Part shown: piece by piece, positions 7,752-16,102 of the stretch
Position numbering within the stretch: the first letter of the stretch is position 1
How the letters are laid out: every line of letters starts with the position of its first letter
NCBI GenBank assembly: GCA_002385265.1
Contig: DGDD01000285.1
Span: 1-48,249 of the forward strand
Source of the DNA: Chitinophagaceae bacterium UBA3961
Lineage (GTDB): Bacteria; Bacteroidota; Bacteroidia; Chitinophagales; Chitinophagaceae
Direction of reading: 5' to 3'
DNA: 48,249 nt
Made by a program: the position numbers and the translations under genes
Notes under the pieces: model-generated
Database searches by the model: none
What the model was told of the DNA's origin: nothing
Seen by the model: the letters and a program-made list of their open reading frames with translations, nothing else

Positions 7752-7774
7752 ACTGACTGATACTAAACGAGTTA

Positions 7775-7815
7775 AAAGGCTTTCTCCAAACCGGGAAAGC
7801 CTTTCTTGTGTGCTT
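7775..7815 (+). terminator. Terminator-like hairpin after the secreted protein
   Basis: AAAGGCTTTC (7775-7784) pairs perfectly with GAAAGCCTTT (7795-7804) over 10 bp. The following tract CTTGTGTGCTTTCTTTT is T-rich but interrupted, so termination may be partial. Confidence 0.65.
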
Positions 7816-7853
7816 TCTTTTCAGTTAAAAGCCTTAATCCGCTTGGAAAAGCG

Positions 7854-7861
7854 TAGTTTTG
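7854..7861 (+). promoter_or_regulatory. -7 promoter box for der
   Basis: TAGTTTTG matches TAnnTTTG and lies 42 nt before the der ATG. A clear -33 TTG at the right distance was not found. The box overlaps an upstream in-frame TTG at 7859, which argues against starting Der there. Confidence 0.45.
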
Positions 7862-7903
7862 CCGCTGCATTTTTCATGTCAGAACAACAAAGCATCAAGG
7901 ATT

Positions 7904-9217
7904 ATGAGTTTTACAGTGGCTATAGTAGGTAGACCGAACGTGGGTAAGAGTACGTTTTTCAACCGTTTATTGGAACAACGGAAAGCAATTGTGGACGACG
8001 TAAGTGGGGTAACCCGCGACCGTCAATACGGTGTTGCTGAATGGGCCGGTAAAACCTTTAACGTAATTGATACAGGTGGTTTCGTTCCTCAAAGTGAAGA
8101 TATTTTTGAAAGAGAAATAAAGAAACAAGTACTGATCGCCGTTGAAGAAGCCAATGCGCTGATCTTCATGGTAGATGCTGCAACCGGCATTACCGACCTC
8201 GATGAGGCCATGGCCGATGTATTGAGAAGGTCCAACAAGCCGGTTTTCTTGACTGTAAATAAGGTAGACAACCACGATCGCTTACTTGAAGCCACTGAAT
8301 TTTACAGCTTAGGTATCGACCGTATTTTCTTTTTATCTGCGATGAGCGGAAGCGGTACCGGTGAGGTGTTGGATGCAGTAACTGATTTGATCACTGAAGA
8401 TCAATCTGCCGCAACAGTGGAAGAACAAAAACTTCCCAAATTCGCCATCATTGGTCAACCCAACGTAGGAAAATCATCTCTTTTAAATGCCTTGGTAGGG
8501 CAGGAGCGCACCATTGTAAGTGATATCGCCGGAACTACCCGCGATACCATTCACACCCACTATAACCTATTCAACAAAGAATTCATTCTTATTGATACAG
8601 CGGGTATTCGTCGCAAAACAAAAGTGCACGAAGACTTAGAGTTCTACTCAGTAATTCGTGCCATCAAAGCCATGGACGAAGCCGATGTTTGTTTGATGGT
8701 GTTGGATGCTGAAAAAGGAATTACTGCTCAGGATTTGAACATCTTCAGTTTGGCGGTGAAGAAGGGAAAGGGTATCGTGATTTTGGTAAACAAATGGGAC
8801 TTGATGACCAAGTCTACCAATACCGCTCGTGACTACGAGAAAGAACTGAAAAACCGCATTGCACCGTTCACAGATGTTCCAATTCTGTTTGTATCGGCTA
8901 CTGAGAAGACGCGTATCCATAAAGCCGTAGAAACTTGTTTGGAAGTATATGACAATAAACAGCGTAAGGTTGGTACTTCAGAACTCAATGACATTATGCT
9001 GAAGGCTATTGAGAGCTATCATCCTCCGGTCGTGAGAGGTCATCCAATCAAGATCAAGTATGTTACCCAGTTGCCAACCCATGTTCCGTCGTTTGCCTTT
9101 TTCTGCAATTTCCCGGACGATGTGAAGCAACCATACAAAAACTACCTTGAAAATCAATTAAGAGCGAAGTTTAACTTCACCGGAGTACCGGTTCGCCTCT
9201 TCTTTAGAAAGAAGTAA
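7904..9217 (+). CDS. der: GTPase Der (EngA)
   Basis: Der has two GTPase domains in tandem and a C-terminal KH-like domain and is needed for 50S ribosomal subunit assembly. From the ATG at 7904 the product is 437 aa: first domain with GRPNVGKS (9-16), DTGG and NKVD; second domain with GQPNVGKS (near 180), a TTRD switch, DTAG and NKWD; C-terminal part ending FNFTGVPVRLFFRKK, all typical. An upstream in-frame TTG at 7859 would add 15 residues lacking conservation and lies in a promoter box, so 7904 is preferred. A 20-nt perfect palindrome overlaps the stop codon. Confidence 0.96.
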   Translation: MSFTVAIVGRPNVGKSTFFNRLLEQRKAIVDDVSGVTRDRQYGVAEWAGKTFNVIDTGGFVPQSEDIFEREIKKQVLIAVEEANALIFMVDAATGITDLDEAMADVLRRSNKPVFLTVNKVDNHDRLLEATEFYSLGIDRIFFLSAMSGSGTGEVLDAVTDLITEDQSAATVEEQKLPKFAIIGQPNVGKSSLLNALVGQERTIVSDIAGTTRDTIHTHYNLFNKEFILIDTAGIRRKTKVHEDLEFYSVIRAIKAMDEADVCLMVLDAEKGITAQDLNIFSLAVKKGKGIVILVNKWDLMTKSTNTARDYEKELKNRIAPFTDVPILFVSATEKTRIHKAVETCLEVYDNKQRKVGTSELNDIMLKAIESYHPPVVRGHPIKIKYVTQLPTHVPSFAFFCNFPDDVKQPYKNYLENQLRAKFNFTGVPVRLFFRKK

Positions 9218-9235
9218 TTTGATTTAAATCAAATT
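9216..9235. terminator. 20-nt palindrome at the der stop codon
   Basis: AATTTGATTT followed by its exact complement AAATCAAATT, beginning inside the der TAA. It is AT-rich without a clear T-run, so it may be a weak terminator, an RNA-end protector or a binding site. Confidence 0.4.
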
Positions 9236-9290
9236 CTGATATTAAAAAACCAAAAATATGAGAATTTGTAAGCCAAATTTTAAGAAACTA

Positions 9291-9321
9291 TTTGGTTATT
9301 ATAAAATTCTTAATAGTTTTG
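9291..9321 (+). promoter_or_regulatory. Strong Bacteroidota-type promoter for small lipoprotein
   Basis: TTTG (9291-9294), 19 nt, TAGTTTTG (9314-9321) followed by C. Both boxes match consensus exactly. The start codon is at 9354, giving a leader of about 25 nt. Confidence 0.8.
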
Positions 9322-9353
9322 CGCTCATTAAAAATTACCAAAAGTAAGTTCAA

Positions 9354-9542
9354 ATGAAAAAATTATTCTTCGTTTTAGCTGTTGCAGGCTTCGTAGCTTG
9401 TAACGACAGTGGCGCTGCTGCTGAAGAGAAAAAAGCTGATTCTCCTGCAACTACAGTTGACACAACTGCTAAACCAGTAGACACTGCTGCTAAAGCTGTT
9501 GATACTGCTGCTAAAGCTGTTGACACTGCTGCTAAGAAGTAA
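9354..9542 (+). CDS. Small lipoprotein with VDTAAKA heptad repeats
   Basis: This 62-aa protein has a lipoprotein signal peptide with lipobox FVAC and acylated Cys16, then a short Ala/Glu/Lys-rich linker and three to four copies of a 7-residue repeat VDTAAKA/VDTTAKP reaching the last residue. After processing only about 47 residues remain, likely a Lys/Asp-rich helix tethered to a membrane. A consensus promoter and a strong terminator flank it, so it is probably an abundant single-gene transcript, in which respect it resembles small abundant envelope lipoproteins of other bacteria (analogy only). The repeat units are near-identical in DNA, so copy number could vary by slippage. It is real despite its size because of the promoter, lipobox and terminator. 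Confidence 0.85.
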   Translation: MKKLFFVLAVAGFVACNDSGAAAEEKKADSPATTVDTTAKPVDTAAKAVDTAAKAVDTAAKK

Positions 9543-9571
9543 TCATAACTTATTACCTTCTTGCAAGAAGT

Positions 9572-9601
9572 TCCCGACCACAGGTGGTCGGGATTTTTTT
9601 T
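9572..9601 (+). terminator. Intrinsic terminator of small lipoprotein
   Basis: TCCCGACCA (9572-9580) pairs with TGGTCGGGA (9585-9593) over 9 bp, followed by eight T. Confidence 0.9.
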
Positions 9602-9668
9602 GCCCGTATTTGTAACTGGATAAGAATTACAACTGGTTGTAAAACACAACTTTATCTTGCATTTGCTA

Positions 9669-9699
9669 TTGTTTTCGGATTTTCATGGACCTAGCTTTG
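9669..9699 (+). promoter_or_regulatory. Promoter for type IX-secreted protein
   Basis: TTG (9669-9671), 20 nt, TAGCTTTG (9692-9699) followed by C; the start codon is only 17 nt further (9716), so the leader is very short. Confidence 0.7.
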
Positions 9700-9715
9700 C
9701 TTTCAAAGAAGCACC

Positions 9716-11764
9716 ATGAAAAATCATCTTCTCCTTTGTTTGGTATTGGCGGTCCTCGAAAGTTCCGCCCAAGATCAGGTAAAAAAATGGACGGGGGCTG
9801 CCAACGACAGCCAATGGTTGAATACACTCAATTGGGAGGGGCAAACATTGCCATCGGCAACAGACTCGGTTGTATTGGATCATTCGTTCATGCTTGGAGC
9901 GTATAAGGTGGTATTGCCGACAGTTCTAGTAGCTATTAAAGCATTGACCATTGATCCCGGTCCCAACGGCTCTATAGAGCTTGAACTACCGGCTGCCGGC
10001 AATCTCGCACCCGCTCTTCAACTAGCAGGTTCCATTCAATTGCTGCCCAATTCACAATTAACGAACCGATCGGCTGCAAGTGGGGCTTCAGCCATTCAAA
10101 CCGGCGATTCGGTGTATGTTTACAATGGGGCTCGTTATGTTCACCGGTCCACTTCCCCTCACGCAGCCTTCCTAAATAGCTTCTCCAAGTCCGATACCTG
10201 CGTCAACGGAATACTTTGTTTTGATGTGCCGGGAACCGCTTCTTATACGCTCAGTTTGAGCAATCGAGTTTTAGGGAAATTGATCTTGCAGTCGAAAGCT
10301 GCCGCTGCTCCACGAACGTATGTGGCAACCGGGGTGAATCCGGTTCAATTGAAAGGAGGGTTGGAAATCGATTCCAATACAACGCTGAGTTACAATGCCA
10401 CCAGTACGGTACATGTTTTCGGAGATTTCATACTCAACGGTATTTTGAATATGGGCCCCGGCGCCAATGCCATTTTCTTGAAATTGTATAAAAGCTGGAG
10501 CGGAACCGGACAAGTTGTAGAGAGTGGAACAGGCAATCCTATTATTGAATGGAATGGAACAAGCTTACAAGACTATCAATTTAAAGGACAAGTAAAAGAT
10601 CAAATTTCACTTCAATCTAACAATGCCATCGGCATCTCATTGAAACAACCGTTGACGGTGAACTATGGTATTCGGTTGCTCAAGGGCGTTATATACAGCG
10701 CTACCGATGCGCCCTTCATATTAGACAGTAATGCTACTGTACTTGCCGACACAAGTGTTAATGCCGCCTATATAGATGGGGTTGTAGTAAGAAAGGCAAT
10801 GAAGGGGAATCAGACTTATTTGTTTCCTATCGGTAAAGACAAATACCAACGATGGATTCGGGTGAAAGGAATTGTGGGAGATGTACAGTTAGTGTATAGG
10901 AAAATTGCCGCTTCATCGGTTACTGCGTCCATTGACAGTAGTTTGAAAAGAGTAAGTGGAGTGGAATATTGGACACTTACTGCCAACGGTAGCGGGTACT
11001 TACAAACAGAACTTTCCTTTAACTCAGTAAACAGCGGAGGGGTCACAAATTTGAACGCGCTTCAGGTTGCCTATACACCGGGATGGATGTGGTTCAATGG
11101 GGGAAATGAAGGCACCACCGGTTCGGCTGGCGCCAGCGGATCGGTTTGGAGTGATACCCTCCCTTTTGTTTCAAGTACACCACTGCATCTTACATTGGCC
11201 AGTACCATTAAACAAGAAAATCCATTACCTATTCAATTTCTCCGATTGTATTCAAAGCCATTGACAGAAAGCACTTTGATTGGGTTTACCGTTTCAAGCA
11301 CGGAATCCATTCAATCATTTGAAGTGGAATGGATTGATGTGGACGGACAGGCTCATTTTAATGAAGAAATATCGATAGTTCCTAGCAAGTACACGTACGA
11401 GTCTAGTATTAAAACTTTTGAAGAAGCTATAGGTTTTAGAGTGAAAGCGAAGAAGTCCGGAGTGGTACTTTACTCTTCTATTCATCGCTTTCCGAGTTGG
11501 TATCGAACCCTTGATTGGGAATTGAAATTGATACAAGCGGGTCGTTCCGCTCCGAAATTGTATTGTTATTCTTCCTTAACTCAGAAAGCGCAATTAATAA
11601 TTTATTCAAGTTTTGGTACAACTATTCACACTCAAAGAGTAGACATAAGAAAAGGGGCGAACATATTTGAATTACCCATTTATACGCTTACTTCCGGGTG
11701 GTATACCGTTTCAGTAGTGGCAGCTAATGGTGAAAGAAAGGTGGTGAAGGGGGTGGTTAATTAG
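9716..11764 (+). CDS. Large secreted protein with type IX (type A-like) sorting tail
   Basis: The 682-aa product starts with a signal peptide (to about residue 19, SSAQ) and then KKWTGAANDSQWLNTLNWEG...LPSATDSVVL, a motif common at the start of Bacteroidota surface proteins with beta-helix-like bodies. The middle (about 80-480) is Ser/Thr/Asn/Gly-rich beta repeat sequence with few charged residues. The last 80 residues (APKLYCYSSLTQKAQLIIYSSFGTTIHTQ ... LTSGWYTVSVVAANGERKVVKGVVN) have the layout of a type A C-terminal sorting domain: a beta-sandwich with an SGWYxVxV strand and a basic final strand. It should therefore leave the cell through the type IX secretion system. Enzymatic activity is not evident; an adhesin or matrix protein is most likely. 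Its promoter is immediately upstream. Confidence 0.8.
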   Translation: MKNHLLLCLVLAVLESSAQDQVKKWTGAANDSQWLNTLNWEGQTLPSATDSVVLDHSFMLGAYKVVLPTVLVAIKALTIDPGPNGSIELELPAAGNLAPALQLAGSIQLLPNSQLTNRSAASGASAIQTGDSVYVYNGARYVHRSTSPHAAFLNSFSKSDTCVNGILCFDVPGTASYTLSLSNRVLGKLILQSKAAAAPRTYVATGVNPVQLKGGLEIDSNTTLSYNATSTVHVFGDFILNGILNMGPGANAIFLKLYKSWSGTGQVVESGTGNPIIEWNGTSLQDYQFKGQVKDQISLQSNNAIGISLKQPLTVNYGIRLLKGVIYSATDAPFILDSNATVLADTSVNAAYIDGVVVRKAMKGNQTYLFPIGKDKYQRWIRVKGIVGDVQLVYRKIAASSVTASIDSSLKRVSGVEYWTLTANGSGYLQTELSFNSVNSGGVTNLNALQVAYTPGWMWFNGGNEGTTGSAGASGSVWSDTLPFVSSTPLHLTLASTIKQENPLPIQFLRLYSKPLTESTLIGFTVSSTESIQSFEVEWIDVDGQAHFNEEISIVPSKYTYESSIKTFEEAIGFRVKAKKSGVVLYSSIHRFPSWYRTLDWELKLIQAGRSAPKLYCYSSLTQKAQLIIYSSFGTTIHTQRVDIRKGANIFELPIYTLTSGWYTVSVVAANGERKVVKGVVN

Positions 11765-11834
11765 TCGATGTGATGATGTGAAATTATGCGAAAGCTTCGC
11801 ATTTGATAATAAGAGTTTCTGAATAGGTCTTGTC

Positions 11835-11870
11835 ATATCAAAAAACAAGCCCCTCTTTCTAGAGGGGCTT
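11835..11870 (-). terminator. Intrinsic terminator between convergent genes
   Basis: AAGCCCCTCT (11847-11856) pairs with AGAGGGGCTT (11861-11870), 10 bp with a 4-nt loop. On the minus strand it is followed by GTTTTTTG, fitting the end of the DUF4954 transcript; it may also stop the convergent plus-strand gene. Confidence 0.85.
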
Positions 11871-11873
11871 CTG

Positions 11874-14084
11874 CTATTTTAGCTTTTTTATTAGTAGTTG
11901 AATTTGTTTTTTGTAGGATTCGAGTGCCGCTTTTTCTTGATTGATAAAACTGTTCTTCTTTAAATCTCCTACTACAATATTCATTTCTTCTGTGCTGCCA
12001 TAAACCATTTTACGGAACTCGTTTTGATAGTCTTTGGCGCGCGATTCATAGATGCCTTCTGCCATCCAGGTTTTCACTTCAACAGATTCACTGAGTAATT
12101 CACAGAATTGATTGTAGTCTGCTTTCTTTAAATGCAAGCCTGTTAGCTCTTTCAAGATTGCTAATGCATGAAGCCATTTTTGATCTTCGTATAGAGTTGC
12201 TTGCTTTTGATAAAATTCGTGGACCATGTTCCAATTCTTTACTCTGCCATTAACGATGTTAGTGGTTAGCTGCTGAACGGCTTCTTTTGGAACAAGTTGA
12301 CCACCGATATTATCCCATTCATTTACTTTTAAAGTAGCAGGAATGGCGGCTTTTAAGTCTTGCCAAGATTTGATCTTATGACGCTTAATAAACTCTATGC
12401 AAGTACTGGTGGCATGAAAGCGAATCAATTGTAAGAATAAATGATAAGCTTGAGTTACTTTAACCAGTTTTACATTACGGTTGGTATTTTCGAATCCATC
12501 AGCCAGAATCTCTACTTGTTCTACTTGAGGATCTTTGCTCAGGAGCGCTTGTTTGCCCAATTCAATAGCAGCAGCATCACTTATTTTTGATTTTTTGCCA
12601 CTTTGTTTGTGCAAAGCTCTACCGGTAAATAGTTCAAAAGAGGTAAGGCTGTCTTTCATTTCATTGATTGTATCGGGAGCAAGGAAATGATATTCGATGT
12701 TTTGAGTGCGTACAATGCGTTTGTCGCGATCTGTATATTTCCATGAATTGCGTGCCAAGGCATACATGTTGTACATGAACCAGTATCCGGGCATCACAAT
12801 CAATTGATCCTTGCTTACATCATTGCTCACCAAGCTAAACGGGATGGTGATATTAAGCTCGGCAGGATAATCGCCCTTTGCAAGAATGGTATAGCATGCA
12901 AATTTCGAATTGTGTTTCAAGCTTACACAAAGGCCCGGCCAGAATCCGCGACCGGCAATGATTTCGCCGTCTGGGCTACGACTGTTGTGATTCGAACCGA
13001 TGGTTGCTCCGGCAGCCATATTGCTTTGTCCGGAAACCAAGGCCGCACACAAAAACGAGTTGTTATGGTGTTGTTCGTGAGCCGGAAAGATCAAAGAATT
13101 CAACACTTCACAACAAGAGATAGTGGAATTGTTTCCTAAATAGGAGTTGATCAAACGAGCTCCGTACTTTAATTGAGAATGTGAGGCTAATACAAAACGC
13201 ACCGCCTTTACTCCATAAAATATTCTACAGCCATGTTCAATAATGCCATTCACCAATTCACAACCTTCGCCAATTTGTGTAACGGCATCGGGAGTAGAAT
13301 TGATGGTAACATTTTTTATTTTGTTCGCTCCTTTTAAGTAAGCATCGGAGCCAATATTTACATCTTTTAGAATTCGGCAATTTTTCACCACGGTTCTATC
13401 GCCAATACTGCCATAGAAGCCCCTTTTATTACTAAAATGTCGATCGGTGAATTGTACGAATTTTTCTTGAAGCGCATTGTTATCGCGGAAGCGTGTCCAT
13501 AAGTAGGCATCTCCGGGTAACATTCCGTCAAAAGGAATGATACTGCGACCAGCGTTTTCATTACAGATCTCCATCCAAACACGCTTGCTTTCCGGTTCAT
13601 CCTCTTTTAATATTCCATTACCAAACTTCGCATATTCAGTAGTGGCAATTTCATTGACGTTTACCAAAATAACATCACTGCCAACGATGTAGTGTGAGAT
13701 GTAGTTTACGTTATCAACTACCACATTGTTGCCAAAGTCGCAACTAATGATGGTGCTGTTATACAAACCTACCGGGCGACGGAGGTTGTGAAATTCCAAA
13801 TAATAGGGTTCTAATTTTCCAATGCGAACAAGTCCGAAGAACTTACAGTTTTGTACGAGTTCGGGGTTGAAGGCATCGTTTACCAGAATTTTATTCCAAT
13901 CATCAGAGGTATTTCTGTTGCGAACCAATGCTTCAATTTCGTAAGCAGTTAAGCGGCGGTATTGAATGCCGCTATTGTTTTGTTGATTTCTCAAATAATA
14001 CTCGTCTTTCCCTTTAGGAATGTGAGTATCGCCAATAAAATTATAGCCGAGTGTTTGTACCGGACTTTTCTTAATATGGTTCAT
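11874..14084 (-). CDS. DUF4954 protein with left-handed beta-helix domain
   Basis: This 736-aa cytosolic protein (no signal or membrane segment) belongs to the DUF4954 family of Bacteroidota and relatives. From about residue 95 to 400 it has hexapeptide-like turns (VGSDVIL, IGDRTVVKNCRILKDVNIGSDAYLKG, QIGEGCELVNGIIEHGCRIFYG) typical of the left-handed beta-helix of GlmU-, LpxA- and GlgC-like enzymes, then a His/Asn-rich conserved block (HEQHHNNSFLCAALVSGQSN) that may form the active site. The C-terminal third is helical and charged. It lies directly downstream of glmS (69 nt, with a hairpin between), suggesting a link with glucosamine-6-phosphate or UDP-GlcNAc metabolism. Its activity is unknown; acyl- or nucleotidyltransfer to a sugar is an inference from fold and context. 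Confidence 0.82.
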   Translation of the reverse strand: MNHIKKSPVQTLGYNFIGDTHIPKGKDEYYLRNQQNNSGIQYRRLTAYEIEALVRNRNTSDDWNKILVNDAFNPELVQNCKFFGLVRIGKLEPYYLEFHNLRRPVGLYNSTIISCDFGNNVVVDNVNYISHYIVGSDVILVNVNEIATTEYAKFGNGILKEDEPESKRVWMEICNENAGRSIIPFDGMLPGDAYLWTRFRDNNALQEKFVQFTDRHFSNKRGFYGSIGDRTVVKNCRILKDVNIGSDAYLKGANKIKNVTINSTPDAVTQIGEGCELVNGIIEHGCRIFYGVKAVRFVLASHSQLKYGARLINSYLGNNSTISCCEVLNSLIFPAHEQHHNNSFLCAALVSGQSNMAAGATIGSNHNSRSPDGEIIAGRGFWPGLCVSLKHNSKFACYTILAKGDYPAELNITIPFSLVSNDVSKDQLIVMPGYWFMYNMYALARNSWKYTDRDKRIVRTQNIEYHFLAPDTINEMKDSLTSFELFTGRALHKQSGKKSKISDAAAIELGKQALLSKDPQVEQVEILADGFENTNRNVKLVKVTQAYHLFLQLIRFHATSTCIEFIKRHKIKSWQDLKAAIPATLKVNEWDNIGGQLVPKEAVQQLTTNIVNGRVKNWNMVHEFYQKQATLYEDQKWLHALAILKELTGLHLKKADYNQFCELLSESVEVKTWMAEGIYESRAKDYQNEFRKMVYGSTEEMNIVVGDLKKNSFINQEKAALESYKKQIQLLIKKLK

Positions 14085-14117
14085 TGGTCAGTTAGATTGA
14101 GCAAGTACATAAAACAA

Positions 14118-14145
14118 CACTGTGATAGTTGTTACTATCACAGTG
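14118..14145 (-). terminator. Hairpin terminator between glmS and DUF4954 gene
   Basis: CACTGTGATAGT (14118-14129) pairs perfectly with ACTATCACAGTG (14134-14145), 12 bp with a 4-nt loop, starting 8 nt after the glmS stop codon. On the minus strand TTGTTTT follows. Downstream gene expression may come from read-through or from its own promoter. Confidence 0.75.
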
Positions 14146-14153
14146 CTTTTTAG

Positions 14154-15989
14154 TTATTCTACCGTAACGCTTTTCGCGAGGTTTCTGGGTTTGTCTACAT
14201 CCAACCCTTTCACTACACCTATATAGTAGGCCAGTAGTTGCATGGGTATGGTGCTAAGCATTGGGGCCACAATTTCATGTGCTTCCGGTACTTCGATCAC
14301 ATCATCGGCCATGCTTTTGATGAGTTCGTCGCCTTCGGTAATCACAGCAATTACTTTTCCTTTGCGCGCTTTGATTTCCTGAATGTTACTTACAATTTTT
14401 TCGTGGTAAGAATCTTTTGTAGCAACAAACACCACAGGAAGCTGATCGTCTACAAGTGCAATAGGGCCATGCTTCATTTCTGCGGCAGGATATCCTTCTG
14501 CATGTATATAAGAGATCTCTTTTAATTTCAATGCACCTTCAAGAGCAATCGGGAAATTATAGCCGCGACCTAGGTACAAGAAATCTTTGGCGTCTTTGTA
14601 TTTTTCGGCTACTTTTTTTATGTGCTCGCTTTGTTTCAATGCCTCAGCAATTTTATCAGGTATTGCATTCAATTCATTGAAGAGCTTGTTGAAGAGCGAT
14701 TGATCAAGCGTTCCTTTTTCTACTCCAATTTTTAAAGCAATCATATACAACACAGCTAGCTGTGCGGTAAATGCTTTAGTACTTGCTACGCCAATTTCCG
14801 GTCCGGCATGGGTATACGAACCGGTTGTTGAAATACGAGCAATGGATGAACCTACCACGTTTACAACGCCAAAGATGATGGCTCCCTGTTCTTTAGCGCG
14901 TTCAATGGCCACTAAAGTGTCTGCTGTTTCACCACTTTGTGAAATAGCAATGATCACATCGCCTTTATTGATAACAGGGTTTCTATAACGAAACTCAGAA
15001 GCATATTCTACTTCAACCGGAATTCTACACAGTTCTTCAATTACATATTCTGCTAACAAGCCTGCATGCCAACTGGTACCACAAGCCACAATAATTACGC
15101 GTGGTGCATTTTTTAATGCATCAATGTGTTTTTGAACACCCGACATGATAACTGTGTTGCTGGCAGCATCTAAACGACCTCTCAAACAATCGTACACCGT
15201 TTGGGGTTGTTCGAAAATTTCCTTGAGCATGAAATGTTCGTAACCGCCTTTTTCGATAGCTGCCAATTCGAGGTCAAGCTTTTGAACATAAGGAGTCAAC
15301 TTTTCATTACCGAGATTTTTGAGGATCAATTCATCGGGGCGAACGATAGCCAGTTCATAGTCGTTTACATACACCACTTCTTTGGTATATTCCAACATTG
15401 GGCTCGCATCGGATCCGAGAAAATGTTCTCCTTTACCGATGCCGATCACCAAGGGACTTCCTTTACGAGCTGCGATGATGGTATCAGGATCATCTTGATC
15501 CAATAAAAGAATTACATAAGCACCTACTACACGTTTAAGTGCAATACGTACGGCTTCTTCCAAATTACAGTTGTTATTGCTTTTGATTTCTTCGATGAAA
15601 TTCAGCAATACTTCTGTGTCGGTATCACTTTTGAAAGTGTATCCTTTTTTAATCAATTCCCCTTTTAATTGGGTATAGTTTTCGATGATACCGTTATGGA
15701 TCATCGCTAATTTTCCACTGGCAGAGGCATGGGGGTGCGCATTGCGATCGCTAGGTTCACCGTGGGTTGCCCAACGGGTATGTCCGATGCCGGTATGGGC
15801 ATGAACGTTTACGCCAACCAAAGATTCTTCTAGGTCAGCAACTTTGCCTTTCTTTTTGTGAACTTTCAGTCCGCCGTTCAAGAGTGCCACTCCGGTGCTA
15901 TCATAGCCACGGTACTCCAGTCGTTTCAGACCTTTAATAATTAACGGGTACGCTTCGCGTGGGCCCGTATAGCCAACAATGCCACACAT
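14154..15989 (-). CDS. glmS: Glutamine--fructose-6-phosphate aminotransferase (isomerizing)
   Basis: GlmS makes glucosamine-6-phosphate from fructose-6-phosphate and glutamine, the first step to UDP-GlcNAc for peptidoglycan and lipopolysaccharide. The 611-aa protein begins MCGIVGYTG, leaving Cys as the N-terminal nucleophile after Met removal, and has the glutaminase motif GHTRWATHGEPSDRNAHPH. Two SIS sugar-isomerase domains follow, with ACGTSWHAG, SQSGETADTL and GVASTKAFTAQL. The end is the conserved LAKSVTVE. Length is normal. The leader (about 110 nt) shows no glmS ribozyme core, as expected outside Gram-positives. A strong hairpin ends the gene. Confidence 0.97.
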   Translation of the reverse strand: MCGIVGYTGPREAYPLIIKGLKRLEYRGYDSTGVALLNGGLKVHKKKGKVADLEESLVGVNVHAHTGIGHTRWATHGEPSDRNAHPHASASGKLAMIHNGIIENYTQLKGELIKKGYTFKSDTDTEVLLNFIEEIKSNNNCNLEEAVRIALKRVVGAYVILLLDQDDPDTIIAARKGSPLVIGIGKGEHFLGSDASPMLEYTKEVVYVNDYELAIVRPDELILKNLGNEKLTPYVQKLDLELAAIEKGGYEHFMLKEIFEQPQTVYDCLRGRLDAASNTVIMSGVQKHIDALKNAPRVIIVACGTSWHAGLLAEYVIEELCRIPVEVEYASEFRYRNPVINKGDVIIAISQSGETADTLVAIERAKEQGAIIFGVVNVVGSSIARISTTGSYTHAGPEIGVASTKAFTAQLAVLYMIALKIGVEKGTLDQSLFNKLFNELNAIPDKIAEALKQSEHIKKVAEKYKDAKDFLYLGRGYNFPIALEGALKLKEISYIHAEGYPAAEMKHGPIALVDDQLPVVFVATKDSYHEKIVSNIQEIKARKGKVIAVITEGDELIKSMADDVIEVPEAHEIVAPMLSTIPMQLLAYYIGVVKGLDVDKPRNLAKSVTVE

Positions 15990-16102
15990 AAATTTTAAGG
16001 TTTAGGTAAAGAATTCAGAGGTTTATAACGTTTTTTATAAAGTAATAGTATAAAATTAGAATCTTATGCGCTGATTCTTATTAATTTACCTGTTTACCGC
16101 TA

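Noticed and set aside
7859..7903. TTG start giving Der 15 extra residues
   Set aside because: The TTG lies inside the likely -7 promoter box; conserved Der sequence begins at the ATG at 7904.
12804..13139. 111-aa plus-strand open frame within the DUF4954 gene
   Set aside because: Antisense to the conserved beta-helix region of a 736-aa gene; no start signal or family match.
15990..16102. Search for a glmS ribozyme or riboswitch in the glmS leader
   Set aside because: The 113-nt AT-rich leader has only a weak 6-bp hairpin and none of the ribozyme core; the ribozyme is known from Gram-positive bacteria.
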